Shown one piece after another: positions 32,672-41,050 of a stretch of 64,000 bases of DNA. The DNA comes from JAFGPL01 sp963781805 (GTDB lineage Bacteria > Bacteroidota > Bacteroidia > Bacteroidales > UBA10428): NCBI GenBank assembly GCA_963781805.1, contig CAWAHF010000004.1, forward strand, positions 1,736,001-1,800,000. Reading direction: 5' to 3'. The translations under genes were made by a program, and so were the position numbers. Every line of letters starts with the position of its first letter. Position 1 is the stretch's first letter. The notes under the pieces were generated by a model, which was given only the letters and a program-made list of their open reading frames with translations, did not search any database and was not told the origin of the DNA.

Positions 32672-34030
32672 ATGATATACAGAAATCTTTACATAAATCT
32701 GATTGTCAGGATCATAATTATGACACTTACCTGTTTTGTTTTTGCAATGACCTATTTTGCCTTAAGGGATTGGATTATACTGGCTAATCTAATTGTTTTA
32801 CTTGTTTTGCAGGTGTATCTGCTCATTCGTTATATGAACAGGTTAAATCAGGATCTTTACAATTTTTTCGCTGCCGTTAGAAATGACGACTCTTCAATTT
32901 TATATGAACGCATGGCTCCATCAAAATCATTCATTTCGCTTTACAAATGTTTTGATGAGGTAAATAACAAAATCCGTCAGTTGAAAATTGAAACCGTAAA
33001 TAAAAATCTGTATTTGCAAAACCTGATAGAACATGTCGGCATTGGCCTGATTTCATTTGACAACAAGGGAAAGGTAGAAATTATTAATACAGCTGCCCGT
33101 AAAATATTCAAAATTCCATCTATAAGAAATATTAACCGTCTCGCCCGTGTAGATGAATCTTTACCTGATAAACTCAGAACGATTTCACCCAACTCTCAGC
33201 TGTTATTGAATTTCAGAGTAGATAGCGAGTTGCTGAAAATTGCAGTCAAGGCTTCGCTATTCAGAATAGAACAAAAAGAAATCAAGCTGTTATCTTTTCA
33301 GAATATTAAAACCGAACTCGAAGAGAATGAACTGGATTCTTATCAGAAGCTTATCAGGATTCTTACGCATGAAATTATGAATTCCACTGGTCCAATACTT
33401 TCTTCCATCAGCACTATCAAAGATTTTCTCACAGAAAAAAAATCCGGTAAAACAAAAAAAATAAATGCGATAGACCAGGAATTGCTCGATGATTCGGTGA
33501 AAGGACTGAATATTATTGAAGAACGAAGCGGCGGACTTTCCGATTTCGTTGAAAAATTCAGAAGTCTTACTTTGTTACCTAAACCTGTTTTTACCGCCCT
33601 AACAGTTTCTGAATTACTGAAGGACATTGAAATACTAATGAAAGCAGATCTTAGAAGTCAAAAAATCAATTTATCAATTGAAGTTCATCCTGCGGGACTG
33701 TCATTAAATGCAGACAAAAAGCTGGTAGAACAGATCATAATTAACCTGATAACAAACTCTATACAAGCGCTTGAAAAACAAAAGGAAAAAACCATCTTAT
33801 TAAAAGCATTTCGCAATGAGGACGATAAAACTGTGATTCAGGTGATTGATAATGGAAGGGGCATACCTGGGGAAGAAATTGAGAATATTTTTATTCCGTT
33901 TTATACCACAAAAGAAAGAGGTTCCGGAATCGGATTAAGTTTATCAAGACAAATTATGAGACTTCATAATGGGAAGATTGATGCTAAATCTTTACAGGGT
34001 GTTGAAACAATTATTACCTTAGAGTTTTGA
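32672..34030 (+). CDS. Sensor histidine kinase (NtrY-like), partner of the sigma-54 regulator
   Basis: A 452-aa kinase with two closely spaced TM helices (about residues 9-29 and 32-52), so almost no periplasmic sensor domain. A PAS-like segment (HVGIGLISFDNKGKVEIIN, about 115-135) precedes the dimerisation domain. The phospho-acceptor is H233 in RILTHEIMNSTGP. The ATPase domain has N-box NLITNSIQAL, DNGRGIP and GSGIGLSLSRQI. It follows the regulator by 120 bp. The signal is probably sensed in the membrane or cytoplasm; kinases of this type often sit next to FtsX-type exporters in Bacteroidota. Confidence 0.92.
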   Translation: MIYRNLYINLIVRIIIMTLTCFVFAMTYFALRDWIILANLIVLLVLQVYLLIRYMNRLNQDLYNFFAAVRNDDSSILYERMAPSKSFISLYKCFDEVNNKIRQLKIETVNKNLYLQNLIEHVGIGLISFDNKGKVEIINTAARKIFKIPSIRNINRLARVDESLPDKLRTISPNSQLLLNFRVDSELLKIAVKASLFRIEQKEIKLLSFQNIKTELEENELDSYQKLIRILTHEIMNSTGPILSSISTIKDFLTEKKSGKTKKINAIDQELLDDSVKGLNIIEERSGGLSDFVEKFRSLTLLPKPVFTALTVSELLKDIEILMKADLRSQKINLSIEVHPAGLSLNADKKLVEQIIINLITNSIQALEKQKEKTILLKAFRNEDDKTVIQVIDNGRGIPGEEIENIFIPFYTTKERGSGIGLSLSRQIMRLHNGKIDAKSLQGVETIITLEF

Positions 34031-34097
34031 GTTGTTTATATTTTGCTGCAAGATTTGTATCTTTGATAATACAAATATTCAGGTTATTACATAAGGA

Positions 34098-34403
34098 ATG
34101 ATATTAAAATCATCAGATAAAATACTTAGTTTAAGAGATTCATTACTTTGGGATATAAAAAATCCAAATCTTTTAAAATCAAGCAAAAAAATTATTGAGC
34201 GTGTTGTAACCAGAGGTAATAAGAATGAGTTTCAGCAATTGTTATCCGTCTATTCAAAGGATACAATTCAGGAAGCCATTCTGATATCAGGAGGACTTGA
34301 TAGGAAAACGCTAAATTTTCTCTCACTATTTTATAATATTCCAAAAAACAGATTTCTATGCTACAAAAAAATGCAGTCGAAAAAAGCACACTGGAACTAC
34401 TAA
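34098..34403 (+). CDS. DUF6922-like small protein, putative antitoxin partner
   Basis: A 101-aa protein with LLWDIKNPNLLKSSKKIIERVVTRG, a segment with Tyr-Ser-Lys-Asp and I-x-x-A, then TLNFLSLFYNIPKNRFLC. This layout matches small proteins (DUF6922 type) usually encoded directly in front of AbiEii-like nucleotidyltransferases. Its last 46 bp overlap the start of that gene in another frame, so the two are translationally coupled. It is predicted to be the antitoxin-side partner, but it lacks the winged-helix motif of classical AbiEi. Confidence 0.7.
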   Translation: MILKSSDKILSLRDSLLWDIKNPNLLKSSKKIIERVVTRGNKNEFQQLLSVYSKDTIQEAILISGGLDRKTLNFLSLFYNIPKNRFLCYKKMQSKKAHWNY

Positions 34404-35014
34404 ATAGACTGCAAGCAGATAAATTATTTGATAATTTTATACTTGCCGGAGGAACCGGACTTGCATTGCATTTAGGACACAGGAAGTCTGAAGATATTGA
34501 TTTATTTACAATAGATCCTTTCAACGAAGAATATTTTCTTTCTGAACTCGAAAGACGGTATGGGTTTATTCTGGATTTAAGAGATAAAAACACGCTTAAA
34601 GGAGCAATTGATAACGTAAAAGTAGATTTTATTACCCATCATTATAAGCAAATCAGACACATCCAGTCTGAATATGGATTAAGGATTTTTTCCATGGAAG
34701 ATATTGCCGCCATGAAAGTGAATGCAATTGCCGGGGATGGTACAAGAGTCAAGGATTTTATTGATTTATATTTCTTGCTTAAAGAATTTTCGTTCAAGAG
34801 TATTGTTTCATTTTTTGAGGAAAAATATAATCAAAGAAATGTTATGCACGCAATTAAAAGCGTTGTATTTTTTGATGATGTTATCCTTGCTGACTGGCCA
34901 ATCCTTATCAAAGAAGACTCCCTGACCTGGGATAAAATAAAATCCGTAATAGAAAAACATTGTACGGACTATCTGCAAGATTTGAATAACAATAATGAGA
35001 ATGAATTTCTATAA
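34358..35014 (+). CDS. AbiEii-family nucleotidyltransferase (toxin-like)
   Basis: A 218-aa protein of the AbiEii/AbiGii (DUF1814) nucleotidyltransferase family. The active-site pattern GGTGLALHLGHRKSEDIDLF (about residues 28-47) carries the GG-x and D-x-D catalytic residues, and KVDFITHHY supplies the third acidic residue. AbiEii toxins transfer nucleotides onto RNA and take part in type IV toxin-antitoxin and phage-abortive systems. It overlaps the small DUF6922-like gene upstream by 46 bp and the DUF6599 gene downstream by 20 bp. Confidence 0.85.
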   Translation: MLQKNAVEKSTLELLNRLQADKLFDNFILAGGTGLALHLGHRKSEDIDLFTIDPFNEEYFLSELERRYGFILDLRDKNTLKGAIDNVKVDFITHHYKQIRHIQSEYGLRIFSMEDIAAMKVNAIAGDGTRVKDFIDLYFLLKEFSFKSIVSFFEEKYNQRNVMHAIKSVVFFDDVILADWPILIKEDSLTWDKIKSVIEKHCTDYLQDLNNNNENEFL

Positions 35015-35936
35015 CAAATATTATCTGATTTCCTTAATTTTAACATATTCATTAAGTTCGTATGCCATGAATTTTGATAATCCGGTTATTTGTAGACTTC
35101 TTCCTGATTCTCTTAATGATTGGATAATTTCAAATCAATCAGATATTAAAAGTCACGAAGCACTGTATGACTATATTGATGGTGGCGCCGAACAATTTAT
35201 TTCCTATGGATTCAGTAACGCCATTTCTAAAACCTATACAAAGACTGGTGAACCGGAAGTCCGAGTGGAAGTTTTTGATATGGGAAATTCAAAAGATGCT
35301 TATGGAATTTTTTCAAACATCAGGTATGACGAAACGAATGAATTCGGACAGGGTTCACAATATGTTTCGGGCGCTCTGTTTTTCTGGAAAAATAAGTATT
35401 ATGTAAGCATCAGCACCATCGAAGAAACTTCTGAGTCGGTGAAATTCATTAAAGAGATGGCAGCTTATATATGCAATCAAATTCCAACGAACGGTGATAA
35501 ACCTCAAATTCTTCATTTTTTACCTCAAAAAAGCCTTGATCAGAATGGAATTCTTTACTTTCATCATTACATCTGGTTAAATGCCTTTTTGTTTATATCC
35601 AACGATAACATTTTAAATATCAATGACTCCACTGATGCAGTTTTTGCAAAATATGGTAAAAATGATAATCGTAGCTTTTTGCTGATCGTTCACTATATGG
35701 ATATTGCTCAACTTACCAGTGCTTATACGAATTTCGTTCAACATTACTTTTCTGAACCTGTTACAAATGAGGTCTTTCCGGTGGAAGACAACAAATGGAT
35801 GGGACTAAGAAAAGAAAATTGTGATTTGATAATTCTTTTTAATGGTGAAAATGAACAACAGGTAAAAGATCTAATCCGTCAAACCGTTGAAAACATTCAT
35901 AAATATCCGATATCCGATGAAAATTCCACCAACTAG
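34995..35936 (+). CDS. DUF6599 family exported protein
   Basis: A 313-aa protein with a signal peptide (about residues 1-20; YYLISLILTYSLSSYA). The family block HEALYDYIDGGAEQFISYGF (about 52-71), then VEVFDMGNSKDAYGIFSNIRYD, is typical of DUF6599. Its function is unknown. The start codon lies inside the end of the AbiEii gene, and a second ATG two codons later is equally possible. It is followed 22 bp later by a DUF362 protein with a twin-arginine-like leader, so both may act in the periplasm. Confidence 0.75.
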   Translation: MRMNFYNKYYLISLILTYSLSSYAMNFDNPVICRLLPDSLNDWIISNQSDIKSHEALYDYIDGGAEQFISYGFSNAISKTYTKTGEPEVRVEVFDMGNSKDAYGIFSNIRYDETNEFGQGSQYVSGALFFWKNKYYVSISTIEETSESVKFIKEMAAYICNQIPTNGDKPQILHFLPQKSLDQNGILYFHHYIWLNAFLFISNDNILNINDSTDAVFAKYGKNDNRSFLLIVHYMDIAQLTSAYTNFVQHYFSEPVTNEVFPVEDNKWMGLRKENCDLIILFNGENEQQVKDLIRQTVENIHKYPISDENSTN

Positions 35937-35957
35937 TGATAACCTAAATATCCGAAT

Positions 35958-36854
35958 ATGACACATAAAATTATTACGCGAAGGCAACTTTTCAAAGATA
36001 CAGCAAAAGCTGCTGTCGGAGGTGCATTACTCTTAAATTCACCACTGAATTTATGGGGCGCTTCTTCTGAGAGAAAAAGTAAAGTAATTCTGATTCGGGA
36101 TGAAAGAATTCCTGATTATGGTGCAGATCCTGATCAGAATGTGGTTCAGGAAATGTTGGATAAAGCAGTCATAGAATTAACCGGAAATTCAGATGCAACC
36201 AACGCATGGAAAAAAATCATTAAATCAAATGACATTGTTGGCATCAAAACAAATGCTTGGAAGTATCTGGGCACACCTGCTGCGGTTGAAAATTCCATAC
36301 GGATAAGAGTACTGGACTGTGGCGTAGCTGAAGAAAATACCAGCATAAATGACAGGGGAGTAAAAAATGATCCGATATTCCAGAAAGCCACTACCTTAAT
36401 CAATACCCGTCCGATGAGAACACATGCATGGGCAGGTGTAGGGACGCTACTTAAAAATATGATCATGTTTGCCGAAAAACCATCTGCCTATCATGATGAC
36501 TCTTGTGCAGATTTGGCTACGCTTTGGGAATTACCGCAAATAAAAGATAAAGTCCGGCTGAATGTTCTGGTTATGTTTACTCCTTTGTTCCATGGTGTTG
36601 GACCTAATCACTTCAATAAAGAATTTGTATGGACGTATGGAGGGCTTATAGTTAGCATGGATCCTGTGGCTGCAGACTCTGTTGGGTTGAGAATAATTAC
36701 AGCAAAACGAAAAGAATTTTTTGGAGAAGAAAAACCGCTAAGCCCGCATGCAAAACATATCGAATATGCCGAAACAAGACATCATTTGGGAGTAGCGGAC
36801 CCGGCAAAAATTGACCTGATTAAACTAGGCTATACAGAAAATTCATTAATATAA
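35958..36854 (+). CDS. DUF362 domain protein with Tat-like signal
   Basis: A 298-aa protein. The N-terminus has a twin-arginine leader (TRRQLFKDTAKAAVGGALLLN, RR at residues 8-9), which predicts export of a folded, probably cofactor-bearing protein. The DUF362 core follows: DIVGIKTNAW, NTRPMRTHAWAGVGTLLKNMIMF, and VWTYGGLIVSMDPVAADSVGLRI. DUF362 proteins often accompany iron-sulfur or polyferredoxin redox proteins, but no ferredoxin cysteines are seen here. The neighbour DUF6599 gene is in the same operon. Confidence 0.8.
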   Translation: MTHKIITRRQLFKDTAKAAVGGALLLNSPLNLWGASSERKSKVILIRDERIPDYGADPDQNVVQEMLDKAVIELTGNSDATNAWKKIIKSNDIVGIKTNAWKYLGTPAAVENSIRIRVLDCGVAEENTSINDRGVKNDPIFQKATTLINTRPMRTHAWAGVGTLLKNMIMFAEKPSAYHDDSCADLATLWELPQIKDKVRLNVLVMFTPLFHGVGPNHFNKEFVWTYGGLIVSMDPVAADSVGLRIITAKRKEFFGEEKPLSPHAKHIEYAETRHHLGVADPAKIDLIKLGYTENSLI

Positions 36855-36865
36855 AATCTACAATT

Positions 36866-37588
36866 ATGATAAAAAATATTTTTCTCATACTGACTTTTTT
36901 TTCACTCCTGTTAATGCAAGGTTGTATAATCAATATGGGTGAGAGTGTTACCGGAAACGGAGATGTAACTGAAGAAACCAGGAATATCAGCAACTTTAGC
37001 TCTTTAAGAGTATCCAATGGATTTGATGTGTTTATTACCGAGGGAGATGAAATATATCTCAGAGTGGAAGCCGATGAAAACCTGATGGAATATATTAAAA
37101 CTGAAGTGACAGGGGATGAATTGAAAATATATTCTGATGTGAATATTCATATGGCAAAATCCAAAAAAATCTATGTCGGATACAAAAAGCTTAAAGATAT
37201 TCACATTTCAAGCGCCGGGGATGTTAAAGGAGAGAATACCCTCCATACAGATAATCTTAAAATCAGACTGAGTAGTGCAGGTGATTTAAAAATTACAACA
37301 ATTACCGATGAAATTGATATTGATATCAGTAGTTCAGGTAACGCTACCCTTTCGGGACAAACCGGATACCTGCATGCAGGTTTGAGCAGCGCAGGAGATT
37401 TGAATGCTTTTGACCTTGAAGCTGAAAAAGCACATGTGTCCGTTTCGAGTGCAGGAGATGCCAGGGTTTATGTAACCCGGGAAGCGCATTTCAATTGCAG
37501 TAGTGCCGGGGATATTGTTTATAGAGGAAACCCTGAGGTGATTGATTCTCATACTTCAAGCGCAGGAAGTATTAAACGAAGAAACTAG
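36866..37588 (+). CDS. GIN-domain (DUF2807) lipoprotein
   Basis: A 240-aa predicted lipoprotein with lipobox LLMQGC (Cys20). The GIN/head domain reads GNGDVTEETRNISNFSSLRVSNGFDVFI, which builds a right-handed beta-helix. The helix is marked by seven repeated turns of SSAGD or a variant (VKG, LKI, SSSGNATL, LNA, ARV, IVY and SSAGSIKR) spaced about 20 residues apart. Such proteins are common in the Bacteroidota envelope, with a suggested adhesin or putative auto-transporter role that is not firmly known. It begins 11 bp after the DUF362 gene, on the same strand. Confidence 0.85.
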   Translation: MIKNIFLILTFFSLLLMQGCIINMGESVTGNGDVTEETRNISNFSSLRVSNGFDVFITEGDEIYLRVEADENLMEYIKTEVTGDELKIYSDVNIHMAKSKKIYVGYKKLKDIHISSAGDVKGENTLHTDNLKIRLSSAGDLKITTITDEIDIDISSSGNATLSGQTGYLHAGLSSAGDLNAFDLEAEKAHVSVSSAGDARVYVTREAHFNCSSAGDIVYRGNPEVIDSHTSSAGSIKRRN

Positions 37589-37628
37589 ATTATCCGGAAG
37601 ATGCAGCTGGATTATTATGCAGATGAAT

Positions 37629-38174
37629 TTACGAAAGACTTTTTTCAGCAGTATAGCTAAAAGATTTCTTAATTTTCTCAAATCCGGTTTTATTCTTTTC
37701 TGATTCATCAACTGTTTCCTGAAATACCAACATGAATGTTTTATCGACAATTTCAAACGAGTAAATCTCACCTCGGGTTGCCACACCCATGATATCTGAG
37801 GTATAAGTGATTTTTACGCAAGGATTCGACTTGAAAAAAGTGTCTGCAGGATTACTGAATTGAACTTTTGTTGCACGCATCAGTAAATTTTTTTCAAATT
37901 CATTCCGGTAACTTTCAATATATACCGAAGGATCAATTTTACCATTTACCCACGTCAGAATAAAAATACCACTTGAGCTATATCCTTTTCGCTGGGTGGA
38001 AACATAATAACCTGACTTATCCAATATTCTTTCACCGGAAACCTTCCATCCGGCAGGAGAAATAAAGGATACTCCGTCTTTTTCAAACAAAGTTTCCGGT
38101 ATATTATGGGTACATCCACCGAACAAAGTAAAAACGAGAACTGTAAGGACAATATTTTTTATACGATAATTCAT
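37629..38174 (-). CDS. Predicted lipoprotein of unknown function
   Basis: A 181-aa protein with a type II signal peptide and lipobox LFGGC (Cys21). The mature part is mainly beta-strand (SFISPAGWKVSGE...STQRKG) and resembles PsbP/DUF1795-like folds that start with a GVSFISPAGW-type strand, but no catalytic motif is seen. It is the last gene of a minus-strand group after crtB, 41 bp away, and converges with the GIN lipoprotein gene. Functional assignment is not possible from sequence. Confidence 0.65.
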   Translation of the reverse strand: MNYRIKNIVLTVLVFTLFGGCTHNIPETLFEKDGVSFISPAGWKVSGERILDKSGYYVSTQRKGYSSSGIFILTWVNGKIDPSVYIESYRNEFEKNLLMRATKVQFSNPADTFFKSNPCVKITYTSDIMGVATRGEIYSFEIVDKTFMLVFQETVDESEKNKTGFEKIKKSFSYTAEKSLS

Positions 38175-38215
38175 TATTTTTTAAATCATCTCAAATAGTA
38201 AGGACTTTAAATGAA

Positions 38216-39151
38216 TTAAACAGAAGTAAAATTTACTATGGTTTCCAGTACCCGGTCTTTTATCTCATTCGCTGTGGGATTTAGTTCTTTCGTGGTAAAT
38301 TGACCATGTCTTAAATCAATCCTTTCAAAGACCATCAAATAGAGATTGAATATTATTTCCAGGCTTAATTGATATCTTTTTGAAAGATTGGGTTCTACTT
38401 TTTTAATGATATCAAAGGTTTCCTGTTTGAATTTTTCAGCAAGATGATAATATTCGGACACAAGATTCCGGAATCTTTCATCAACGGTACCGCTCCTCGC
38501 AAACTGGCTAAGCAATTCACGTGACAGACCATGTTTAACAATAAGTTCATCAGCAAAATAATTCAAATTATTATTTTGATCTTTCTGAAAATCCCGGATA
38601 ATATGAACCAGGTAACTGAAAACAGCACAAGGTCTGGCGACTTTGGCCACATCAAAAGCTGGAGGATTATATTTTCCATTTTCCCGATTTATGCCACATA
38701 GATGAACAAAAATTGCAGCGGGTGCGACTGAAGCACCCTCGGCATAATTAAGAAATTCATCCATAGATGAAAATCCATTATTATGGATATCAAAAACCAT
38801 AGCTTTGGCAAAGTTTTGCAGAGGCCACAACGGAATACTATACTCAGTTAATGTCTCTGTTAATTCTTCCTGCAGCGGATTACACGGATTCATGTTTTTA
38901 ATAACACTTATCCAATGTTCAACATCACTGAGAAACTTCTCTTTTTCACTCTCATGAATAGCTTTGTTAGATGCTTTATGATTGTCAATAAGATCATCAA
39001 TGGCACGCATGAATTTGTAACATGTTTTAGCCGCGCAATACCTGTCATAGTCCCAAAAACGAGCTGCAATAAGTATATTCGGGTGATCCTTTATCTTTTC
39101 AAAATCAATATCATTGAATATATCGAGAAAACTTTGTTGGGTAAGTATCAT
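38216..39151 (-). CDS. crtB: Squalene/phytoene synthase family protein
   Basis: A 311-aa all-alpha prenyltransferase of the squalene/phytoene synthase family, which condenses two prenyl-diphosphates head to head. The first Asp-rich motif is DDLID (in KFMRAIDDLIDNHK, about residues 44-57) and the second is DFQKD in HIIRDFQKDQ (about 190), both needed for Mg-diphosphate binding. It is downstream of the CrtI-type desaturase (87-bp gap) on the same strand, so the pair probably makes a carotenoid. A C30 (crtM-like) or squalene product is not ruled out. Confidence 0.8.
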   Translation of the reverse strand: MILTQQSFLDIFNDIDFEKIKDHPNILIAARFWDYDRYCAAKTCYKFMRAIDDLIDNHKASNKAIHESEKEKFLSDVEHWISVIKNMNPCNPLQEELTETLTEYSIPLWPLQNFAKAMVFDIHNNGFSSMDEFLNYAEGASVAPAAIFVHLCGINRENGKYNPPAFDVAKVARPCAVFSYLVHIIRDFQKDQNNNLNYFADELIVKHGLSRELLSQFARSGTVDERFRNLVSEYYHLAEKFKQETFDIIKKVEPNLSKRYQLSLEIIFNLYLMVFERIDLRHGQFTTKELNPTANEIKDRVLETIVNFTSV

Positions 39152-39237
39152 ATTTAATTTGTAATTTTTAGTTGAAAAAACACTTCAAAAATCAGACCGA
39201 AATTAGCCACAATTATATCAATTCCTTTAAGTGAATA

Positions 39238-40740
39238 TTAGTTTTCCTTGAAATCTGAATAACTGCTTAATATCCGCTCAGATGTTAACTTTGCAGAAAG
39301 CAGTACCAATGGAATTCCATTTCCCGGATGTGTACTTCCTCCGACAAAGAACAGGTTTTTGTATTTTTTATGCCTGTTTTTTGGACGAAAATAGCCCATC
39401 TGCATAATATTATGATTCAGACTTCCAAAGGTAGCTCCCCTGGAAAGGTTAAATGCATTCTGCCAGGTTGCAGGAAGATAGCAAATTTCAAACTTGATAT
39501 TTTCTTCCAGATCTTTCATTCCAAGTTTGTGTAAACGGGCAATAACGCTGGCTCTGGCATCACTTCGCATCTTGTTCCAATCCTGCTGATATTTTCCATC
39601 CAGATGGCTTACCGGAACAATAATTGATAGTGTGTCTTCTCCATCAGGTGCCGCAGAAGGATCTGACCTTACCGGAGCATGAACATAAAAACTTGGTTCG
39701 GTTGAGAGCGATTTCTTATCAAATACCAGTTTCAGATTTTCATGATACCTGTCCGAAAGAAAAACACTGTGATGACCCAACTGAGGATATACCTTTTTAA
39801 CACCCCAGTGAAAAACAATGGCCGAACAGGTGTACTTTTTCTTATCAATTTTTGCTGATAAGGACTTATCCGGTAAAAGCTCCCGATAAACATAAGGCAG
39901 ATCGGCGTTTGCAACAATCACATCGGCTTTTACCAGGGTGCCATCTTTCAATAATACACCTGTTGCTTTTTGTGAATCTGTTTCTATTTTTTCTACCGGA
40001 GTTCCTAAAACAAATTTTACTCCCAATCCTTCCGCAACAGAAATAAGTTTATCAACTACGCTCGACATACCCCCTTTGGCAAAGAATGAACCTTCTATCA
40101 ACTCGGCGGCCGGTATCATTGAAAAAAGTGCCGGTGCCTTCTCCGGATTCTGACCTACATAAATATTCTGGAAGGTGAAGGCTTTTTTCAGAAAGGAATT
40201 TTTAAAGAACTTCTTAATATAGATTACATGCCGGATATAGGTTTTAAGTTTAATCAACAGAAGGACATTTTTTAAATTAGCAAATTGAAAAAGATTCTCA
40301 AAATTACGTCCGATTAACTCATTGATCGCCAGCAAGTATTTTTTATATCCTTGTGCCAAATACAACAGGAATTTTTGAAAGCTTCCGGGTTCAATCAATT
40401 CAAGCTGATCCTGCATTTTATTTAGATTGGAGGAAAATGCAAGTTTGTTGCCATCACCAACATAAAGTGTATAAAGCGTTTCCAGGGGAATCGTATCAAA
40501 GCTGTCCTCTAATGTTATACCAAGTGATTTAAAAACATCTCTGTAAATATTTGGCATTAAAAAAATAGTAGCGCCAATATCGAACCTGTGCCCGTCACGA
40601 ACAACTCTGCCACATCTCCCTCCAGGGCTTACATTTTTTTCAAAAATAGTAACATCAAAACCATTCTTTGCAAGAAATATTGCAGTTGTTATACCCCCCA
40701 CGCCGGCACCGATTATTACAGCAGATCTGTTTTTCTTCAT
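39238..40740 (-). CDS. crtI: Phytoene desaturase (CrtI-type)
   Basis: A 500-aa FAD-dependent desaturase. The dinucleotide-binding motif is GAGVGG (residues 11-16), followed by FEKNVSPGGRCGRV and DIGATIFLMP, all typical of the CrtI family. The C-terminal signature is FFVGGSTHPGNGIPLVLLSAKLTSE (about 465-489), equivalent to the CrtI family end motif. It introduces double bonds into phytoene or diapophytoene at the membrane. With crtB it forms a minimal carotenoid backbone operon; no cyclase or hydroxylase gene is in the window. Confidence 0.88.
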   Translation of the reverse strand: MKKNRSAVIIGAGVGGITTAIFLAKNGFDVTIFEKNVSPGGRCGRVVRDGHRFDIGATIFLMPNIYRDVFKSLGITLEDSFDTIPLETLYTLYVGDGNKLAFSSNLNKMQDQLELIEPGSFQKFLLYLAQGYKKYLLAINELIGRNFENLFQFANLKNVLLLIKLKTYIRHVIYIKKFFKNSFLKKAFTFQNIYVGQNPEKAPALFSMIPAAELIEGSFFAKGGMSSVVDKLISVAEGLGVKFVLGTPVEKIETDSQKATGVLLKDGTLVKADVIVANADLPYVYRELLPDKSLSAKIDKKKYTCSAIVFHWGVKKVYPQLGHHSVFLSDRYHENLKLVFDKKSLSTEPSFYVHAPVRSDPSAAPDGEDTLSIIVPVSHLDGKYQQDWNKMRSDARASVIARLHKLGMKDLEENIKFEICYLPATWQNAFNLSRGATFGSLNHNIMQMGYFRPKNRHKKYKNLFFVGGSTHPGNGIPLVLLSAKLTSERILSSYSDFKEN

Positions 40741-41050
40741 TATAGTCTCCTACATTTTTCAACATGTCAAAATAACGAATAATTCAAAATGGAAGCAATG
40801 AAGAAAACAAAATAATCTTATAATTTTTTTCCGATTTACCAGATATTTCAATGCCTTGAACCAATTTATCTTGAACCATATAAAAATCAATTTGTTAGTA
40901 TAAAGACAATAACTATTGTTTCAGGTTGCATTTAAATTCCTGAAATTTCAAGAATTAGATACAGGTTGTCATACGGAGTATGAAGTTTTTATTCGTAATG
41001 CTTGAAAGAAGCAATATATTTGCAAAAAATAATACAAAAAACAAAAGAAA
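40741..41050. promoter_or_regulatory. Divergent promoter region of crtI and the aconitase gene
   Basis: This 310-bp AT-rich gap separates divergent genes. A TATATTTG match to the Bacteroidota -7 element (TAnnTTTG) is at 41015-41022, 28 bp before the aconitase ATG on the plus strand. No firm -33 partner or operator was identified, and no gene was seen in the gap. Confidence 0.5.
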
